Part shown: positions 7,556 to 16,871 of the stretch, piece by piece
Layout of the letters: each line of letters begins with the position of its first letter
How positions within the stretch are numbered: the stretch's first letter is position 1
From: an uncultured Bacteroidales bacterium
Lineage (GTDB): Bacteria > Bacteroidota > Bacteroidia > Bacteroidales > UBA932
NCBI GenBank assembly: GCA_945948555.1
Contig: CAMFBM010000008.1
Coordinates: forward strand, 1 to 64,000
Length of the DNA: 64,000 bases
Direction: 5' to 3'
Notes under the pieces: model-generated
The model's input: only the letters and a program-made list of their open reading frames with translations
What the model was told of the DNA's origin: nothing
Databases searched by the model: none
Position numbers and translations under genes: made by a program

Positions 7556-8791
7556 TCATTCCACATAAAGCAGAAGACCTTTAAGATACTCTCCTTCAGG
7601 ATGATAGATATTTACCGAATGATCCGCCGGCTGATTGAACCGGTCAAGAATCCTCACACTCCTGCGGCACTGTGCGGCAGCAGAAAAAACGGCAAGCGCA
7701 AATGCTTCCTTGTCAACGACCTGTGAGCAGCTGAAGGTGAAAATCAATCCTCCCGGAGCCACCTTCGAGATTGCCGCTGCATTAAGGCGCTGATAGGCCC
7801 TCAGGGCATTGTTCAAGACTCCCCTGTGCTTTGCGAATGCAGGCGGGTCCACAATCATCAGATCATATTTTCCTTCAGGGACCGTCTTAAGCCAGTCAAT
7901 TGCATCGGCACAGATTGAGGTGTGGCGTCCATCATCAAAACCGTTCAGAGCCACGTTGCGGTCAACCATTTCCATAGCTTTGGCGGAGCAGTCCACTGAG
8001 TCCACCCTGGCGGCTCCCCCGGCAAGTGCATATACCGAAAATCCTCCCGTGTAACAGAACAGATTCAGGACATTGCGTCCTTTGGAATATCTTCCCACGG
8101 CAGCCCTGTTTTCCCTCTGGTCAAGGAAAAAACCGGTCTTCTGTCCCTTTTCCCAATTCACGATGAAGCGGTGTCCGTTCTCCCTGACGACAAGGGAATC
8201 CTCATTGAAGTCCTCACGACGGTAAATATATCCGTCAACAAGCTCAAGACCTGCCTTGAAAGGGGCTGTACCGGAACTCTTGTCATAGACTGCCTTCAGA
8301 CTGTCGCCGTAGACCTCCCTCAATGCAGCGCAAATCTGTTTGCGTGAGCGGAACATACCGGCCGAATGAGCCTGCATTACGCAGACACCGTCATAATAGT
8401 CAATCACAAGACCGGGCAGATTGTCGCCTTCACCGTGTACAAGACGGTAGCAATTCGTTGGGCGATTGCCTTCAAACGGAATCCCCTCAATGGAACCATC
8501 ATCAGGACAACAGGCAAGTCCAGCAGCAATCCTGACATTCAGAGCCCTTCCAAGCATTACCGTCCAAAACTCAGGACGGGTCACATCTTCGTCGAAACTC
8601 AGGACACGCACCGCAATCGAACCTATCTGCCAATGCCCGCAGGCAAGCGGAGTCCCGTCAATGGCATATACACCAACCACATCACCCTCCGCAGGATTCC
8701 CTTCAATCCTTGATATCGCCCCTGAAAAGACCCAGGGGTGGAAACGCTTCAGGGATTCCTCCCTGCCTTTCTTCAAAAAAACCTTTACCAT
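7556..8791 (-). CDS. class I SAM-dependent rRNA methyltransferase, RlmI-like
   Basis: This probably makes 5-methylcytosine in 23S rRNA (RlmI/YccW family). The N-terminal PUA domain starts VFLKKGREESLKRFHPWVFSG and spans residues 1-75. The Rossmann methyltransferase has motif I NLFCYTGGFSVYAL near 235, motif IV DPPAFAKHRG near 300 and the catalytic Cys in FSCSQ near 350. I chose the ATG at 8791 (411 residues): family similarity begins MVKVxLKKG, and this leaves 23 bp to the exonuclease gene rather than an overlap. Last gene of a lipoprotein-exonuclease-methyltransferase run. Confidence 0.88.
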   Translation of the reverse strand: MVKVFLKKGREESLKRFHPWVFSGAISRIEGNPAEGDVVGVYAIDGTPLACGHWQIGSIAVRVLSFDEDVTRPEFWTVMLGRALNVRIAAGLACCPDDGSIEGIPFEGNRPTNCYRLVHGEGDNLPGLVIDYYDGVCVMQAHSAGMFRSRKQICAALREVYGDSLKAVYDKSSGTAPFKAGLELVDGYIYRREDFNEDSLVVRENGHRFIVNWEKGQKTGFFLDQRENRAAVGRYSKGRNVLNLFCYTGGFSVYALAGGAARVDSVDCSAKAMEMVDRNVALNGFDDGRHTSICADAIDWLKTVPEGKYDLMIVDPPAFAKHRGVLNNALRAYQRLNAAAISKVAPGGLIFTFSCSQVVDKEAFALAVFSAAAQCRRSVRILDRFNQPADHSVNIYHPEGEYLKGLLLYVE

Positions 8792-8814
8792 TCTGCGAAA
8801 CTGGAAATCAAAAA

Positions 8815-9429
8815 TCACTCCTGCCCGTTTGCGTCCTGCAACGGACATTTTTCACTGGCGAGCAGTTTCATATACATCTGACGGCACACCCACGCATCGG
8901 TAGCCGCGTAAAGCACCTGAGCCTCGGACAACCGGTCGGCCTCCCAGTTGGAAAGCTGCTGAACCTTGGAAATCCGGAAACCCAGGATTATTGCCGACAT
9001 CTTCTTGACGCTTTTGTCCCTTATGCCGTAATCTCCGACAATCCTCTGCAAATCAACAAAGGAAGCAGGTTCGAAATGACGGTATTTCTGAAGTCCCCTA
9101 ATGTCGTCGTGCACTGCGGCCCCCACCTTGACAATCTTCGGGTTCGCCAGGATGGAACACAACTTTTTGTGCATCCCGAGCGACTTGATCCTGAAAAGAT
9201 AGGCCCTGGCCGCTCCTGAAAGCTGCAGCAGGGCGACACCGTAACGGGGCTGCGAGGATGAGAAGCAAGGTCTGGTCTCAGTGTCGAATCCAAGCACCTT
9301 CCTGGAGGACAGGTACCTGACCGCCTTGTCAAAGTCCTCCCCCTCGGAATCAATGACCTGAATCCGTCCCTTGAAGGCCGCAATCTCCATTGCCTCAAGT
9401 TCCTCTTTTGCTATTGTCTCAACGAACAT
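8815..9429 (-). CDS. DEDDy 3'-5' exonuclease domain protein
   Basis: The 204-residue protein is a single RNase D-like exonuclease domain without HRDC. DEDDy metal ligands: FDTET near 47, HDD near 107, and YAATDAW near 178 (Tyr-x-x-x-Asp). Short single-domain proteins of this type, usually annotated 3'-5' exonuclease, are common next to RlmI-like genes in Bacteroidales. Substrate (tRNA/rRNA ends or small RNA) is not determined. Its start overlaps the end of the upstream lipoprotein gene by 11 bp, which suggests translational coupling. Confidence 0.85.
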   Translation of the reverse strand: MFVETIAKEELEAMEIAAFKGRIQVIDSEGEDFDKAVRYLSSRKVLGFDTETRPCFSSSQPRYGVALLQLSGAARAYLFRIKSLGMHKKLCSILANPKIVKVGAAVHDDIRGLQKYRHFEPASFVDLQRIVGDYGIRDKSVKKMSAIILGFRISKVQQLSNWEADRLSEAQVLYAATDAWVCRQMYMKLLASEKCPLQDANGQE

Positions 9430-10534
9430 AACCGCCTGTCATTTCTACATATTTGAATGGGACCTCAACTTCTTCCGATGCGACAAGGGTATATTCAACC
9501 TTTTCGGGATATGCAATCCTGTGGGTGAACAAGTCCTTGTCCCTCATCAGCCTGTAGCAAGCCTCCGCTATCGCGGTCATAGCATCGACCACGACAAACC
9601 CGTCCGAAAGATACCTGCGGTAGGAGGCATATTCCGCATCAGTCATTATCGTGGCAACTGCATCCTTGTAAGCGGATGCCCCGTAGGACATCTGCAAAGG
9701 GTCAATCAGAAGGACGGACAACGGGGAAGCCGTTCCGGAAAGCGCATACATTTCCAGAAAAGAAATAATGTCCGACAACGCGTCCCCGCGTGATTCAGGG
9801 CTGAATCCGACATACTCCGCCACAGGTTGCCCCAGACGGATGGAAGAGCGGTGAAATGCATCGGCGTAAACTCCGGATGCAAGCACGTCGCTGTCCGCCC
9901 ATAGTCCTGCAGTACATCCGTCCCTGCTCAGGCTCAAAGCCTTGTCAACAAGGGAGTTTACCGGGGTTATGACGGGGAGGGTCTTTCCCATGGCCGAGAA
10001 CAGGGTGTCCACGTCAGATTCGGCGAGCGAGGCAAACGAGGATGACAGGATGAAAATCTTTGACGGAATCTTTGCAGCCGACGGGGAACTGCTGAAGACT
10101 GTCTGGTAACTGCCGGAAGACACTGCCGCCACTGCACCATTGACCACAAATTCCCTGAGTTCCTTCTCCTTTCCCGAGGTGAAGAAATCACAGTACTGAC
10201 CGTTAAGCACATCCATATAAACGGCAAAAGTCTCTCCCGCAAAATCCGGCAGCCAGTCGGATTGAATCTTTCCGTCCACATTGTCAAATATGTCACACTC
10301 CACAAGGAAGTCAGTGAGCATCAATGTCTTCTCGGAAGGACCAAAAACCGCTACAGTGCCACTTCTGTCGTTCTGATAGGCATCCAGGATGGAATATTCC
10401 ACACACGAAGTGTCCGATATTATCCTCCCGACAGCGGGCAAAACATCAATGCCAGCGGTCCTGACTCGCCCGCAAGAGGCTGCCAAGACCGTCGACACCA
10501 AAAGTATGAAAATTTCTTTTCTGTTCACTATCAA
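9419..10534 (-). CDS. lipoprotein of unknown function
   Basis: I do not recognise this 371-residue protein. It begins with a type II signal peptide (MIVNRKEIFILLVSTVLAASC), so Cys21 would be lipidated, and the mature protein should face the periplasm or cell surface. The body alternates short beta-like and helical segments and mentions ligand-like motifs (VAVFGPSEK, LLIDPLQMS) that recall periplasmic binding-protein folds, but this is weak. It is 35 bp after glnN on the same strand and overlaps the exonuclease gene downstream, so it may be read from the glnN promoter. Confidence 0.7.
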   Translation of the reverse strand: MIVNRKEIFILLVSTVLAASCGRVRTAGIDVLPAVGRIISDTSCVEYSILDAYQNDRSGTVAVFGPSEKTLMLTDFLVECDIFDNVDGKIQSDWLPDFAGETFAVYMDVLNGQYCDFFTSGKEKELREFVVNGAVAAVSSGSYQTVFSSSPSAAKIPSKIFILSSSFASLAESDVDTLFSAMGKTLPVITPVNSLVDKALSLSRDGCTAGLWADSDVLASGVYADAFHRSSIRLGQPVAEYVGFSPESRGDALSDIISFLEMYALSGTASPLSVLLIDPLQMSYGASAYKDAVATIMTDAEYASYRRYLSDGFVVVDAMTAIAEACYRLMRDKDLFTHRIAYPEKVEYTLVASEEVEVPFKYVEMTGGYVR

Positions 10535-10569
10535 TACTTTACATATTCAGTTCAGCAAAGGCGAAGCCT

Positions 10570-12744
10570 CTACATAAACAGAAGTTCCCTATATTTCGGA
10601 AGCGGCCACATCTCATCATCCACAATCATCTCAAGATGATCGGCACTGTAGCGAACCTTGTCCATATAGGCCTTGACCTCCTTGGAATACACCTTCGCCC
10701 TCTGGGCGATGTCGGCGATCCTGTTTGCCCTCTTGCGGGACTCCACAAGTTCCTCAACATCGCGGGATATGTCATTTATGTAAGACGATATCTTCTTGAG
10801 GGTGGCGAACTCTGAAGAGCAGAGGGTCTTGTACTCGTCTCCGAAGATTTCCTTGACTCCCCTCACATTCTCGATGAGGAGGTTCTGGTACTTCACGGCA
10901 GCAGGAATCACGTGGTTCAGGCAGATGTCACCGATGACCCTGGCCTCAATCTGAAGTTTCTTGACGTAGGTCTCGTTGAGCACCTCGAAACGGGCCTCAA
11001 CCTCATCAGGAGTCAGCACGCCAAGGCCGGCAAAGAGGTCGACAGTCTCTTTCTCGTGGTAAACCTCGTATGCCTCAGGCACATTGCGGACGGCACGCAG
11101 ACCCCTTCTTCCGGCTTCCTCCTCCCACTCCTTGCTATAACCGTTGCCTTCGAACATAATGTCGCGGGACTCAAGGGTGAATTTGCGGATGACATTCATC
11201 ACGGCCTGCGACTTCTCCTCGCCCTTTGCCATCAGTTCATCCACCTCAGCACGGAAACGCTTAAGACTCTGTGCAACGGCACTGTTCAGGATATATATTG
11301 CGGAAGCCACGTTGATTGAGGAACCGACTGCACGGAATTCGAAACGGTTTCCTGTGAATGCGAAAGGAGACGTCCTGTTGCGGTCCGTGTTGTCCGGGAA
11401 GATTTCCGGAATCGAATTGACAATCTTGATAGACTCCGAACCAGCCTCGGCTTCAGGGAGATCCTGCATATTCTCAATAGCCTTGAAAATCTCGGCAAGG
11501 GTAGATCCGGAGAATACAGACATTACTGCAGGAGGTGCCTCATTCCCGCCCAGACGGTAGGAGTTGCTCAGAGTCGAAACACCTGTCATCAGAAGGTAAT
11601 GATGTCTGTAAACGGCATTCACGACAGCCGAGAAGAAAGAGAGGAACTGGAGGTTCTTCGTCGGGGTCTTGCCCGGTGAAAGGAGGTTCACGCCTGTGTC
11701 GGTGCACATTGACCAGTTGCAGTGTTTGCCGGAACCGTTCACTCCGTCAAAAGGTTTCTCGTGGAAAATCACCTTCAGGTGATGTTTTTCCGAAACCTTC
11801 TGCATCAGAATCATCAACATCATATTCTGGTCAATTGCCTTTGTCGCCTCACAGAAGACAGGGGCACACTCGAACTGGTTTGGCGCAACCTCGTTGTGGC
11901 GGGTCTGCAGGAGAATGCCGAGTTTGTAGGCCTCAGTCTCAAAATCCTTCATAAACGCGCTGACGCGGGACGGGATTGCTCCGAAATAATGGTCCTCCAG
12001 CTGCTGGTCCTTTGCAGAAGTGTGTCCGATGACCGTCCTGTTGCAGAGTACGAGGTCCGGACGGGCATTGTAGAGGGACTCGTCAACGAGGAAATACTCC
12101 TGCTCGATTCCAAGGTTCACCTGCACCGACTTCACGCTTCTGTCAAAAAGACTTGCCACTGAGGCGGCAGCCTGGCTCAAAGCCTGCATTGACTTCAGGT
12201 TCGGAACCTTTGTGTCAAGAGCCTCACCGGTGTAGGAGACGAAGACTGACGGAATGCAAAGGGTTCCGTCGAGGATGAAGACAGGAGAAGAAGGGTCCCA
12301 TGCGGAATAGCCCCTTGCCTCGAATGTGTTGCGGAGACCTCCGTTGGGGAAACTGGAAGCATCCGGCTCCTGCTGGACAAGAGCGCTGCCGCTGAACTTT
12401 TCGAATGCCTGTCCGTCCTTGAAGGTAATGAAAGCCTCGTGTTTCTCTGCAGTGGAGTCGGTCAGAGGCTGGAACAGGTGGGTGTAGTGGGTGGCTCCCA
12501 TCTCAATTGCCCAGGCCTTCATACCCGAAGCAATCTCGTTAGCCACTCCCCTGTCCAGTTTTGCACCGAATCTTACAGCAGACAACACTGCTTCATAAGC
12601 CTGTGAGGACATATATCCCTTCATCTTATCGATGTCGAGGACATTCTGTCCGAAGTACCTGGAAACTGGTTTCTCTTCCACATAGAAGCGCTCGGTCTTG
12701 TGAGTTGCTGCCTCATCCAAGGCCCTTTGTCTGAATGTTGCCAT
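10570..12744 (-). CDS. glnN: glutamine synthetase type III
   Basis: GSIII makes glutamine from glutamate, ammonia and ATP, the main ammonia assimilation enzyme in Bacteroidales, and forms a dodecamer distinct from GlnA. Length 724 is typical. Landmarks: N-terminal FRxRALDEAATHKTE, GSIII signature FPNGGLRxTFEARGY near 130, the ammonia/glutamate site NEVAPNQFE near 290, the ATP-site HCNWS near 350, and NRTSPFAFTGNRFEFRA near 460. A -7 box lies 34 bp upstream, nearly touching the box of the divergent aminotransferase gene. No adenylylation site is expected in this class. Confidence 0.96.
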   Translation of the reverse strand: MATFRQRALDEAATHKTERFYVEEKPVSRYFGQNVLDIDKMKGYMSSQAYEAVLSAVRFGAKLDRGVANEIASGMKAWAIEMGATHYTHLFQPLTDSTAEKHEAFITFKDGQAFEKFSGSALVQQEPDASSFPNGGLRNTFEARGYSAWDPSSPVFILDGTLCIPSVFVSYTGEALDTKVPNLKSMQALSQAAASVASLFDRSVKSVQVNLGIEQEYFLVDESLYNARPDLVLCNRTVIGHTSAKDQQLEDHYFGAIPSRVSAFMKDFETEAYKLGILLQTRHNEVAPNQFECAPVFCEATKAIDQNMMLMILMQKVSEKHHLKVIFHEKPFDGVNGSGKHCNWSMCTDTGVNLLSPGKTPTKNLQFLSFFSAVVNAVYRHHYLLMTGVSTLSNSYRLGGNEAPPAVMSVFSGSTLAEIFKAIENMQDLPEAEAGSESIKIVNSIPEIFPDNTDRNRTSPFAFTGNRFEFRAVGSSINVASAIYILNSAVAQSLKRFRAEVDELMAKGEEKSQAVMNVIRKFTLESRDIMFEGNGYSKEWEEEAGRRGLRAVRNVPEAYEVYHEKETVDLFAGLGVLTPDEVEARFEVLNETYVKKLQIEARVIGDICLNHVIPAAVKYQNLLIENVRGVKEIFGDEYKTLCSSEFATLKKISSYINDISRDVEELVESRKRANRIADIAQRAKVYSKEVKAYMDKVRYSADHLEMIVDDEMWPLPKYRELLFM

Positions 12745-12777
12745 AAAACGATTTGGTTAATTTGTTAAGAACGCCCG

Positions 12778-12805
12778 CAAAGGTAAAAAAATTATAGTAT
12801 CTTTG
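12778..12805. promoter_or_regulatory. overlapping divergent -7 boxes, glnN and aminotransferase
   Basis: Minus strand TACCTTTG (12785-12778) serves glnN; plus strand TATCTTTG (12798-12805) serves the aminotransferase at 12839. The -7 boxes are only 12 bp apart, so the two polymerases must exclude each other. Confidence 0.6.
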
Positions 12806-12838
12806 CACCGCACTTTTAAAAATATTATCAACACTGAT

Positions 12839-14041
12839 ATGTTACAAATTTCAAACAAGGCACAGCAGATGCCGGCATCTGCAATCAGAAAACTCGTTCC
12901 GCTTTCAGACGCCGCAAAAAAACAGGGAATCAAAGTCTATCATCTGAACATCGGTCAGCCGGACATAAAATCCCCGGACTGCGCCCTGGATGCGATCAGA
13001 AATTTCGGTTTGAAAAATGTATCATATTCAAACTCCGCAGGCCTGATTGAACTCAGGGAAGGACTTGTCAACAAGTACTACAGAAAAATCGGCATTGACA
13101 TCGAGGTTTCCGACCTCCTTGTGACAGTTGCCGGAAGCGAGAGCGTGAACCTTGCCCTTGAGATTACCTGTAACCCAGGTGATGAAGTCATCGTGCTGGA
13201 ACCTTTCTACACGAACTACAACACCTTCGCTTTTATGAACGGAATCACCCTGAAGGCCATTCCAACCGACATCCGCAAGGGCTTCCAGGTGCCTCCGGTT
13301 GAGGAATTCGAGAAAGCGATTACCCCGAAGACCAAGGCAATCCTGGTCTGCAATCCCGGCAACCCGTGCGGAACACTCTACTCGAAGGAGAATATGCTTG
13401 CGCTCGGAGACATCGCCCGCAAGCACAACCTTTTCCTGATTTCCGACGAGGTTTACCGCGAGTTCTGCTACACCGACGAGCAGCATTTCAGTGCGATGAA
13501 CATTCCTGACCTTGAGCAGAACGTAATCCTTGTCGATTCAGTCTCAAAAAGATACAATCTCTGCGGAGCTCGCATCGGCTGCATAGTGTCACACAACAGG
13601 GAAGTGATGGCGGCAGCCCTCAAGTTCGCCCAGGCACGTCTTTGCCCACCTGTCATCGGACAGATTGCCGCAATCGGCGCGCTGGACACTCCGAATGAGT
13701 ATTTCGAGGCCGTGCGCCAGGAGTACATCAACAGGAGGGACTTCATGATCAACCGCCTCAACAGCATCGAGGGCGTGTTCACTCCGCTGCCTATGGGAGC
13801 GTTCTACACCATTGCGGAGCTTCCGGTTGACAACACAGAGAAATTTGCAAGATGGATGCTTGAGGAGTTCCGCGTGAACAATGAGACCACTATGATCACC
13901 CCTGCGGCATCATTCTACAAGACTCCGGGCAAGGGACTCAACCACGCCCGTCTGTCTTACGTGCTGGAGGTGCCGGAGATGGTGAAAGCCCTTGACATTC
14001 TTGAGGCCGGGCTTAAGGCCTATCCCGGCAGGACACTATAA
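12839..14041 (+). CDS. PLP-dependent class I aminotransferase (aspartate aminotransferase type)
   Basis: The 400-residue fold-type I aminotransferase has the substrate motif NIGQPDI near 45, the PLP-contacting NPGNPCGTLYS near 170, SDEVYREFCY near 200 and the PLP lysine in VSKRYNLCGARIG near 240. It belongs to the aspartate/aromatic group; exact substrate is not fixed by sequence. The ATG at 12839 is chosen; a TTG at 12803 lies inside the -7 box and cannot be used. The divergent glnN suggests a nitrogen-related role. Its 3' end overlaps the convergent hydrolase gene by 22 bp. Confidence 0.88.
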   Translation: MLQISNKAQQMPASAIRKLVPLSDAAKKQGIKVYHLNIGQPDIKSPDCALDAIRNFGLKNVSYSNSAGLIELREGLVNKYYRKIGIDIEVSDLLVTVAGSESVNLALEITCNPGDEVIVLEPFYTNYNTFAFMNGITLKAIPTDIRKGFQVPPVEEFEKAITPKTKAILVCNPGNPCGTLYSKENMLALGDIARKHNLFLISDEVYREFCYTDEQHFSAMNIPDLEQNVILVDSVSKRYNLCGARIGCIVSHNREVMAAALKFAQARLCPPVIGQIAAIGALDTPNEYFEAVRQEYINRRDFMINRLNSIEGVFTPLPMGAFYTIAELPVDNTEKFARWMLEEFRVNNETTMITPAASFYKTPGKGLNHARLSYVLEVPEMVKALDILEAGLKAYPGRTL

Positions 14042-14694
14042 ATCTTCTCGATCAGAAGGGTCCTGACAAACTCCTCCTCCATAAAATGAGTGCCGTCATA
14101 CATCTGATATGACGGCATTTTTTCATCCGTCCCGCCAAAGTACTTCCGCCAGGTTCTCACGCTGACAATCCCGCTCCTGCGATAGTGGTCCCGTGTCCCG
14201 AAAAAGGCGAAGAAATAGTCCCTGCTTCCGGACCTTATGGAATTGGAAAGAGCCAACTTTCTGTGCAAACGATACTTACGCAGCACTGAAAACGAAAAAT
14301 GCAGTGGTTGCCTGTCCCCCGGCTTCGGTCTGTAAATCCAATCCAGAAAAGCGGTCATCCCCGGAACTAGCGCCAGGAAAGCAAGATATCCGAGGTAAAG
14401 CGGCGCATTCAGAGACGGTGAGACAAGAATGTGCGGCAGTCCCTTGATGCGGATTGCCTGCAATGCCCCGAGGGATTCCCCGACAATCAGCGCGGGACGA
14501 AGTTCCCGGACCCATTCATCTATCTGAGCGGCGGCAATCTCAGGATCGAAACTATAGGTCCGCACCACAACCTCGATGTGTGCGGCAGGGGCATCCGGGT
14601 GCGAGTTGATATGTTCCTTCAGAATCGAGGGAATACGGCTGTCTCCGCCTCCTCCCATTCCGTGAATATACAATATATATATAATGTCCTTCAT
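14020..14694 (-). CDS. YqiA/YcfP-like alpha/beta hydrolase
   Basis: This small serine hydrolase has 224 residues: IHGMGGGGDSR near residue 9 (oxyanion region), nucleophile elbow VGESLGALQA near 72, and a terminal DGTHFMEEE with the probable catalytic His near 205. It resembles the UPF0227 esterases. No signal peptide, so cytoplasmic. Substrate unknown. Upstream of its ATG is a TATATATATAATG tract of the kind seen before several genes here. Confidence 0.7.
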   Translation of the reverse strand: MKDIIYILYIHGMGGGGDSRIPSILKEHINSHPDAPAAHIEVVVRTYSFDPEIAAAQIDEWVRELRPALIVGESLGALQAIRIKGLPHILVSPSLNAPLYLGYLAFLALVPGMTAFLDWIYRPKPGDRQPLHFSFSVLRKYRLHRKLALSNSIRSGSRDYFFAFFGTRDHYRRSGIVSVRTWRKYFGGTDEKMPSYQMYDGTHFMEEEFVRTLLIEKIYSVLPG

Positions 14695-14762
14695 TTTTCG
14701 GTATATTGACTATTTTCGGTATATAGACTCCTGTTTCAGGTCGCGAATTTACAAATATTTGC

Positions 14763-14770
14763 TAACTTTG
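14763..14770 (+). promoter_or_regulatory. -7 box of aminopeptidase C gene
   Basis: TAACTTTG, 53 bp before the start codon at 14824. Confidence 0.55.
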
Positions 14771-14823
14771 CACAATTTGTATATCTTCATATACAATAAT
14801 GAATATAAAATATAACATATATT

Positions 14824-16026
14824 ATGATTAAAAGATTTCTAGCATCCGTTCTCGCCGCAGGCGCAATCACCTGCGCTATGAGCGCACAGACCGTGTCTGT
14901 TCAGACACAACCAAAAGAGAGTGAATATCAATTCACTACAGTCAAGGAAGCACCGATTACAAGCCTCAAGAACCAGTACCGATCAGGTACCTGCTGGTGC
15001 TTCTCGCAGATCTCTTTCCTCGAATCCGAAATCATCAGGACCAAAGGGCTTAAGGACATCGACCTTTCCGAGATGTTCGTAGTCGGAAAATCCTACCACG
15101 ACAGGGCTGTGAAATATGTCAGGGTGGACGGTGCCCTCGGATTCAGCGCAGGAAGCTCATTCGGGGATGTAATGCACGTGATTGAAGACTATGGAATCGT
15201 GCCTCAGGAGGCTATGCCGGGACTTAATTACGGGACTGACAAGCCTGAGCACTCCGAAATGGACGAAATCCTCAAGGCATACGTGGATGCAGTCAAGAAG
15301 AATCCTAACAGGAAACTTACTCCGGCTTGGATCAAGGGTTTTGACGGGGTTGTCGCAGCCTACCTCGGAGAATATCCGGCAGAATTCACCTACAATGGTG
15401 CGACATACACTCCACAGTCATTCCGCGACTGGCTCGGGATTGACACGAAGGACTATGTAAACCTCACTTCATTCACCCATCATCCTTTCTACGAGCCATT
15501 TGCGATCGAGGTATGCGACAACTGGAGATGGGACACCGCCTGGAATCTTCCGATTGACGAGCTGATGGAGGTGATGTACAACGCCATTGAAAAGGGTTAC
15601 ACCATTGCCTGGGGCAGCGACGTGAGTGAAAAAGGATTCACAAGGACAGGAATCGCAACCGTGCCTGACATCGACATCAAACCGTCTGCCGGATCAGATC
15701 AGGAGAAATGGGTCGGCAAAGATGAGAAGACCGCTTCCCAGGCCGATGAGACCAAAGCTCCGGAGAAGGTCATCACCCAGGAAATGCGTCAGGAGGCTTT
15801 TGACAACAAACAGACCACCGATGATCACGGAATGCACATCTTCGGCCTTGCAAAGGACCAGAGGGGAAACAATTTCTTCATGGTGAAGAACTCCTGGGGA
15901 GAGGCCGGGGACTACAAAGGCATCTGGTATGCATCAGACGCATTCGTAAGATACAAGACCCTCAACATCGTCGTCCACAAGGATGCCCTTCCGAAAGACA
16001 TCAAAAAGAAACTCGGGCTTAAATAA
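14824..16026 (+). CDS. secreted C1B cysteine peptidase (aminopeptidase C / bleomycin hydrolase type)
   Basis: The papain-fold aminopeptidase has a signal peptide (MIKRFLASVLAAG...MSAQ), the catalytic Cys in SGTCWCFS near residue 57, the catalytic His in DDHGMHIFG near 340 and Asn in MVKNSWG near 359. 400 residues is close to the Bacteroidetes exported forms and shorter than cytoplasmic PepC (about 440). It trims amino acids from peptides, probably in the periplasm. A lysine/glutamate-rich stretch near 290-320 is likely a surface loop. It lies upstream of pssA with a 33-bp gap. Confidence 0.88.
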   Translation: MIKRFLASVLAAGAITCAMSAQTVSVQTQPKESEYQFTTVKEAPITSLKNQYRSGTCWCFSQISFLESEIIRTKGLKDIDLSEMFVVGKSYHDRAVKYVRVDGALGFSAGSSFGDVMHVIEDYGIVPQEAMPGLNYGTDKPEHSEMDEILKAYVDAVKKNPNRKLTPAWIKGFDGVVAAYLGEYPAEFTYNGATYTPQSFRDWLGIDTKDYVNLTSFTHHPFYEPFAIEVCDNWRWDTAWNLPIDELMEVMYNAIEKGYTIAWGSDVSEKGFTRTGIATVPDIDIKPSAGSDQEKWVGKDEKTASQADETKAPEKVITQEMRQEAFDNKQTTDDHGMHIFGLAKDQRGNNFFMVKNSWGEAGDYKGIWYASDAFVRYKTLNIVVHKDALPKDIKKKLGLK

Positions 16027-16059
16027 CACCCGGAAAGACATCTGCTTAACTCATATACT

Positions 16060-16803
16060 ATGAGAATAGCGAAATACATTCCGAACACGGTCACATCACT
16101 GAATCTGCTCAGCGGAATCATTGGTGTGACCTACGCATTTGAAGGCAGGCCGGACATCGCTTTTTTTCTGATGATTGCGGCCAGCCTCTTTGATTTCTGC
16201 GACGGACTTCTGGCAAGGATTCTGAACGCAAAATCCGAAATCGGGAAGGAACTGGACTCGCTTTCTGACATGGTCAGTTTCGGAGTTCTTCCGTCATTTC
16301 TGCTCAACAGAATGGCAGTGAGCCATCTTGGAACGGGAAACCTGCCGGATACCATCCTGTGCGCGACTCCGTTCCTGATTGCTGTTTTCTCAGCACTGAG
16401 GCTGGCAAAGTTCAACACCGATGAAAGGCAGACTGAGAATTTCATCGGACTTGCAACTCCTGCCTGTGCCCTGCTCTGCGGTGCGCTTGCACATTATGTT
16501 TATACTACTCCTGACAGTTTCCTTGTCGGATGGGCACAGTCCAGGTACGCCATACCTGTGTTCTCGGTCATCCTCTCGGCACTTCTTGTTTGCGAGATGC
16601 CGATGTTCTCACTGAAGTTCAAGAAGGGGCAGAACAAGAACAGCATAACAAACAAATTGAGAATCTGCTTCCTGACACTGTGCGCTGCATCAGCCCTGCT
16701 GACCTTCCTTGTAGGGCAGAAATTCTCCCTGATTTTCATCCTCTCAGTACTGATTTACGTCATAATCAACGTAATCAACCTGATTGCCACGCCAAGGAAA
16801 TAA
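16060..16803 (+). CDS. pssA: CDP-diacylglycerol--serine O-phosphatidyltransferase
   Basis: PssA makes phosphatidylserine from CDP-diacylglycerol and serine, the step leading to phosphatidylethanolamine. The CDP-alcohol phosphotransferase signature is complete: DFCDGLLAR...G...LDSLSDMVSFG, residues 46-73. About seven hydrophobic segments mark an inner-membrane protein of 247 residues. It belongs to the integral-membrane type II PssA. It ends close to the convergent HAD lipoprotein gene. Confidence 0.92.
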   Translation: MRIAKYIPNTVTSLNLLSGIIGVTYAFEGRPDIAFFLMIAASLFDFCDGLLARILNAKSEIGKELDSLSDMVSFGVLPSFLLNRMAVSHLGTGNLPDTILCATPFLIAVFSALRLAKFNTDERQTENFIGLATPACALLCGALAHYVYTTPDSFLVGWAQSRYAIPVFSVILSALLVCEMPMFSLKFKKGQNKNSITNKLRICFLTLCAASALLTFLVGQKFSLIFILSVLIYVIINVINLIATPRK

Positions 16804-16871
16804 AATGGCCAGTGCCGCTATCTTTCCTGCTCCAGGCTTTCCAGACAAGGCACAAACAGGTTGTGGAATAA

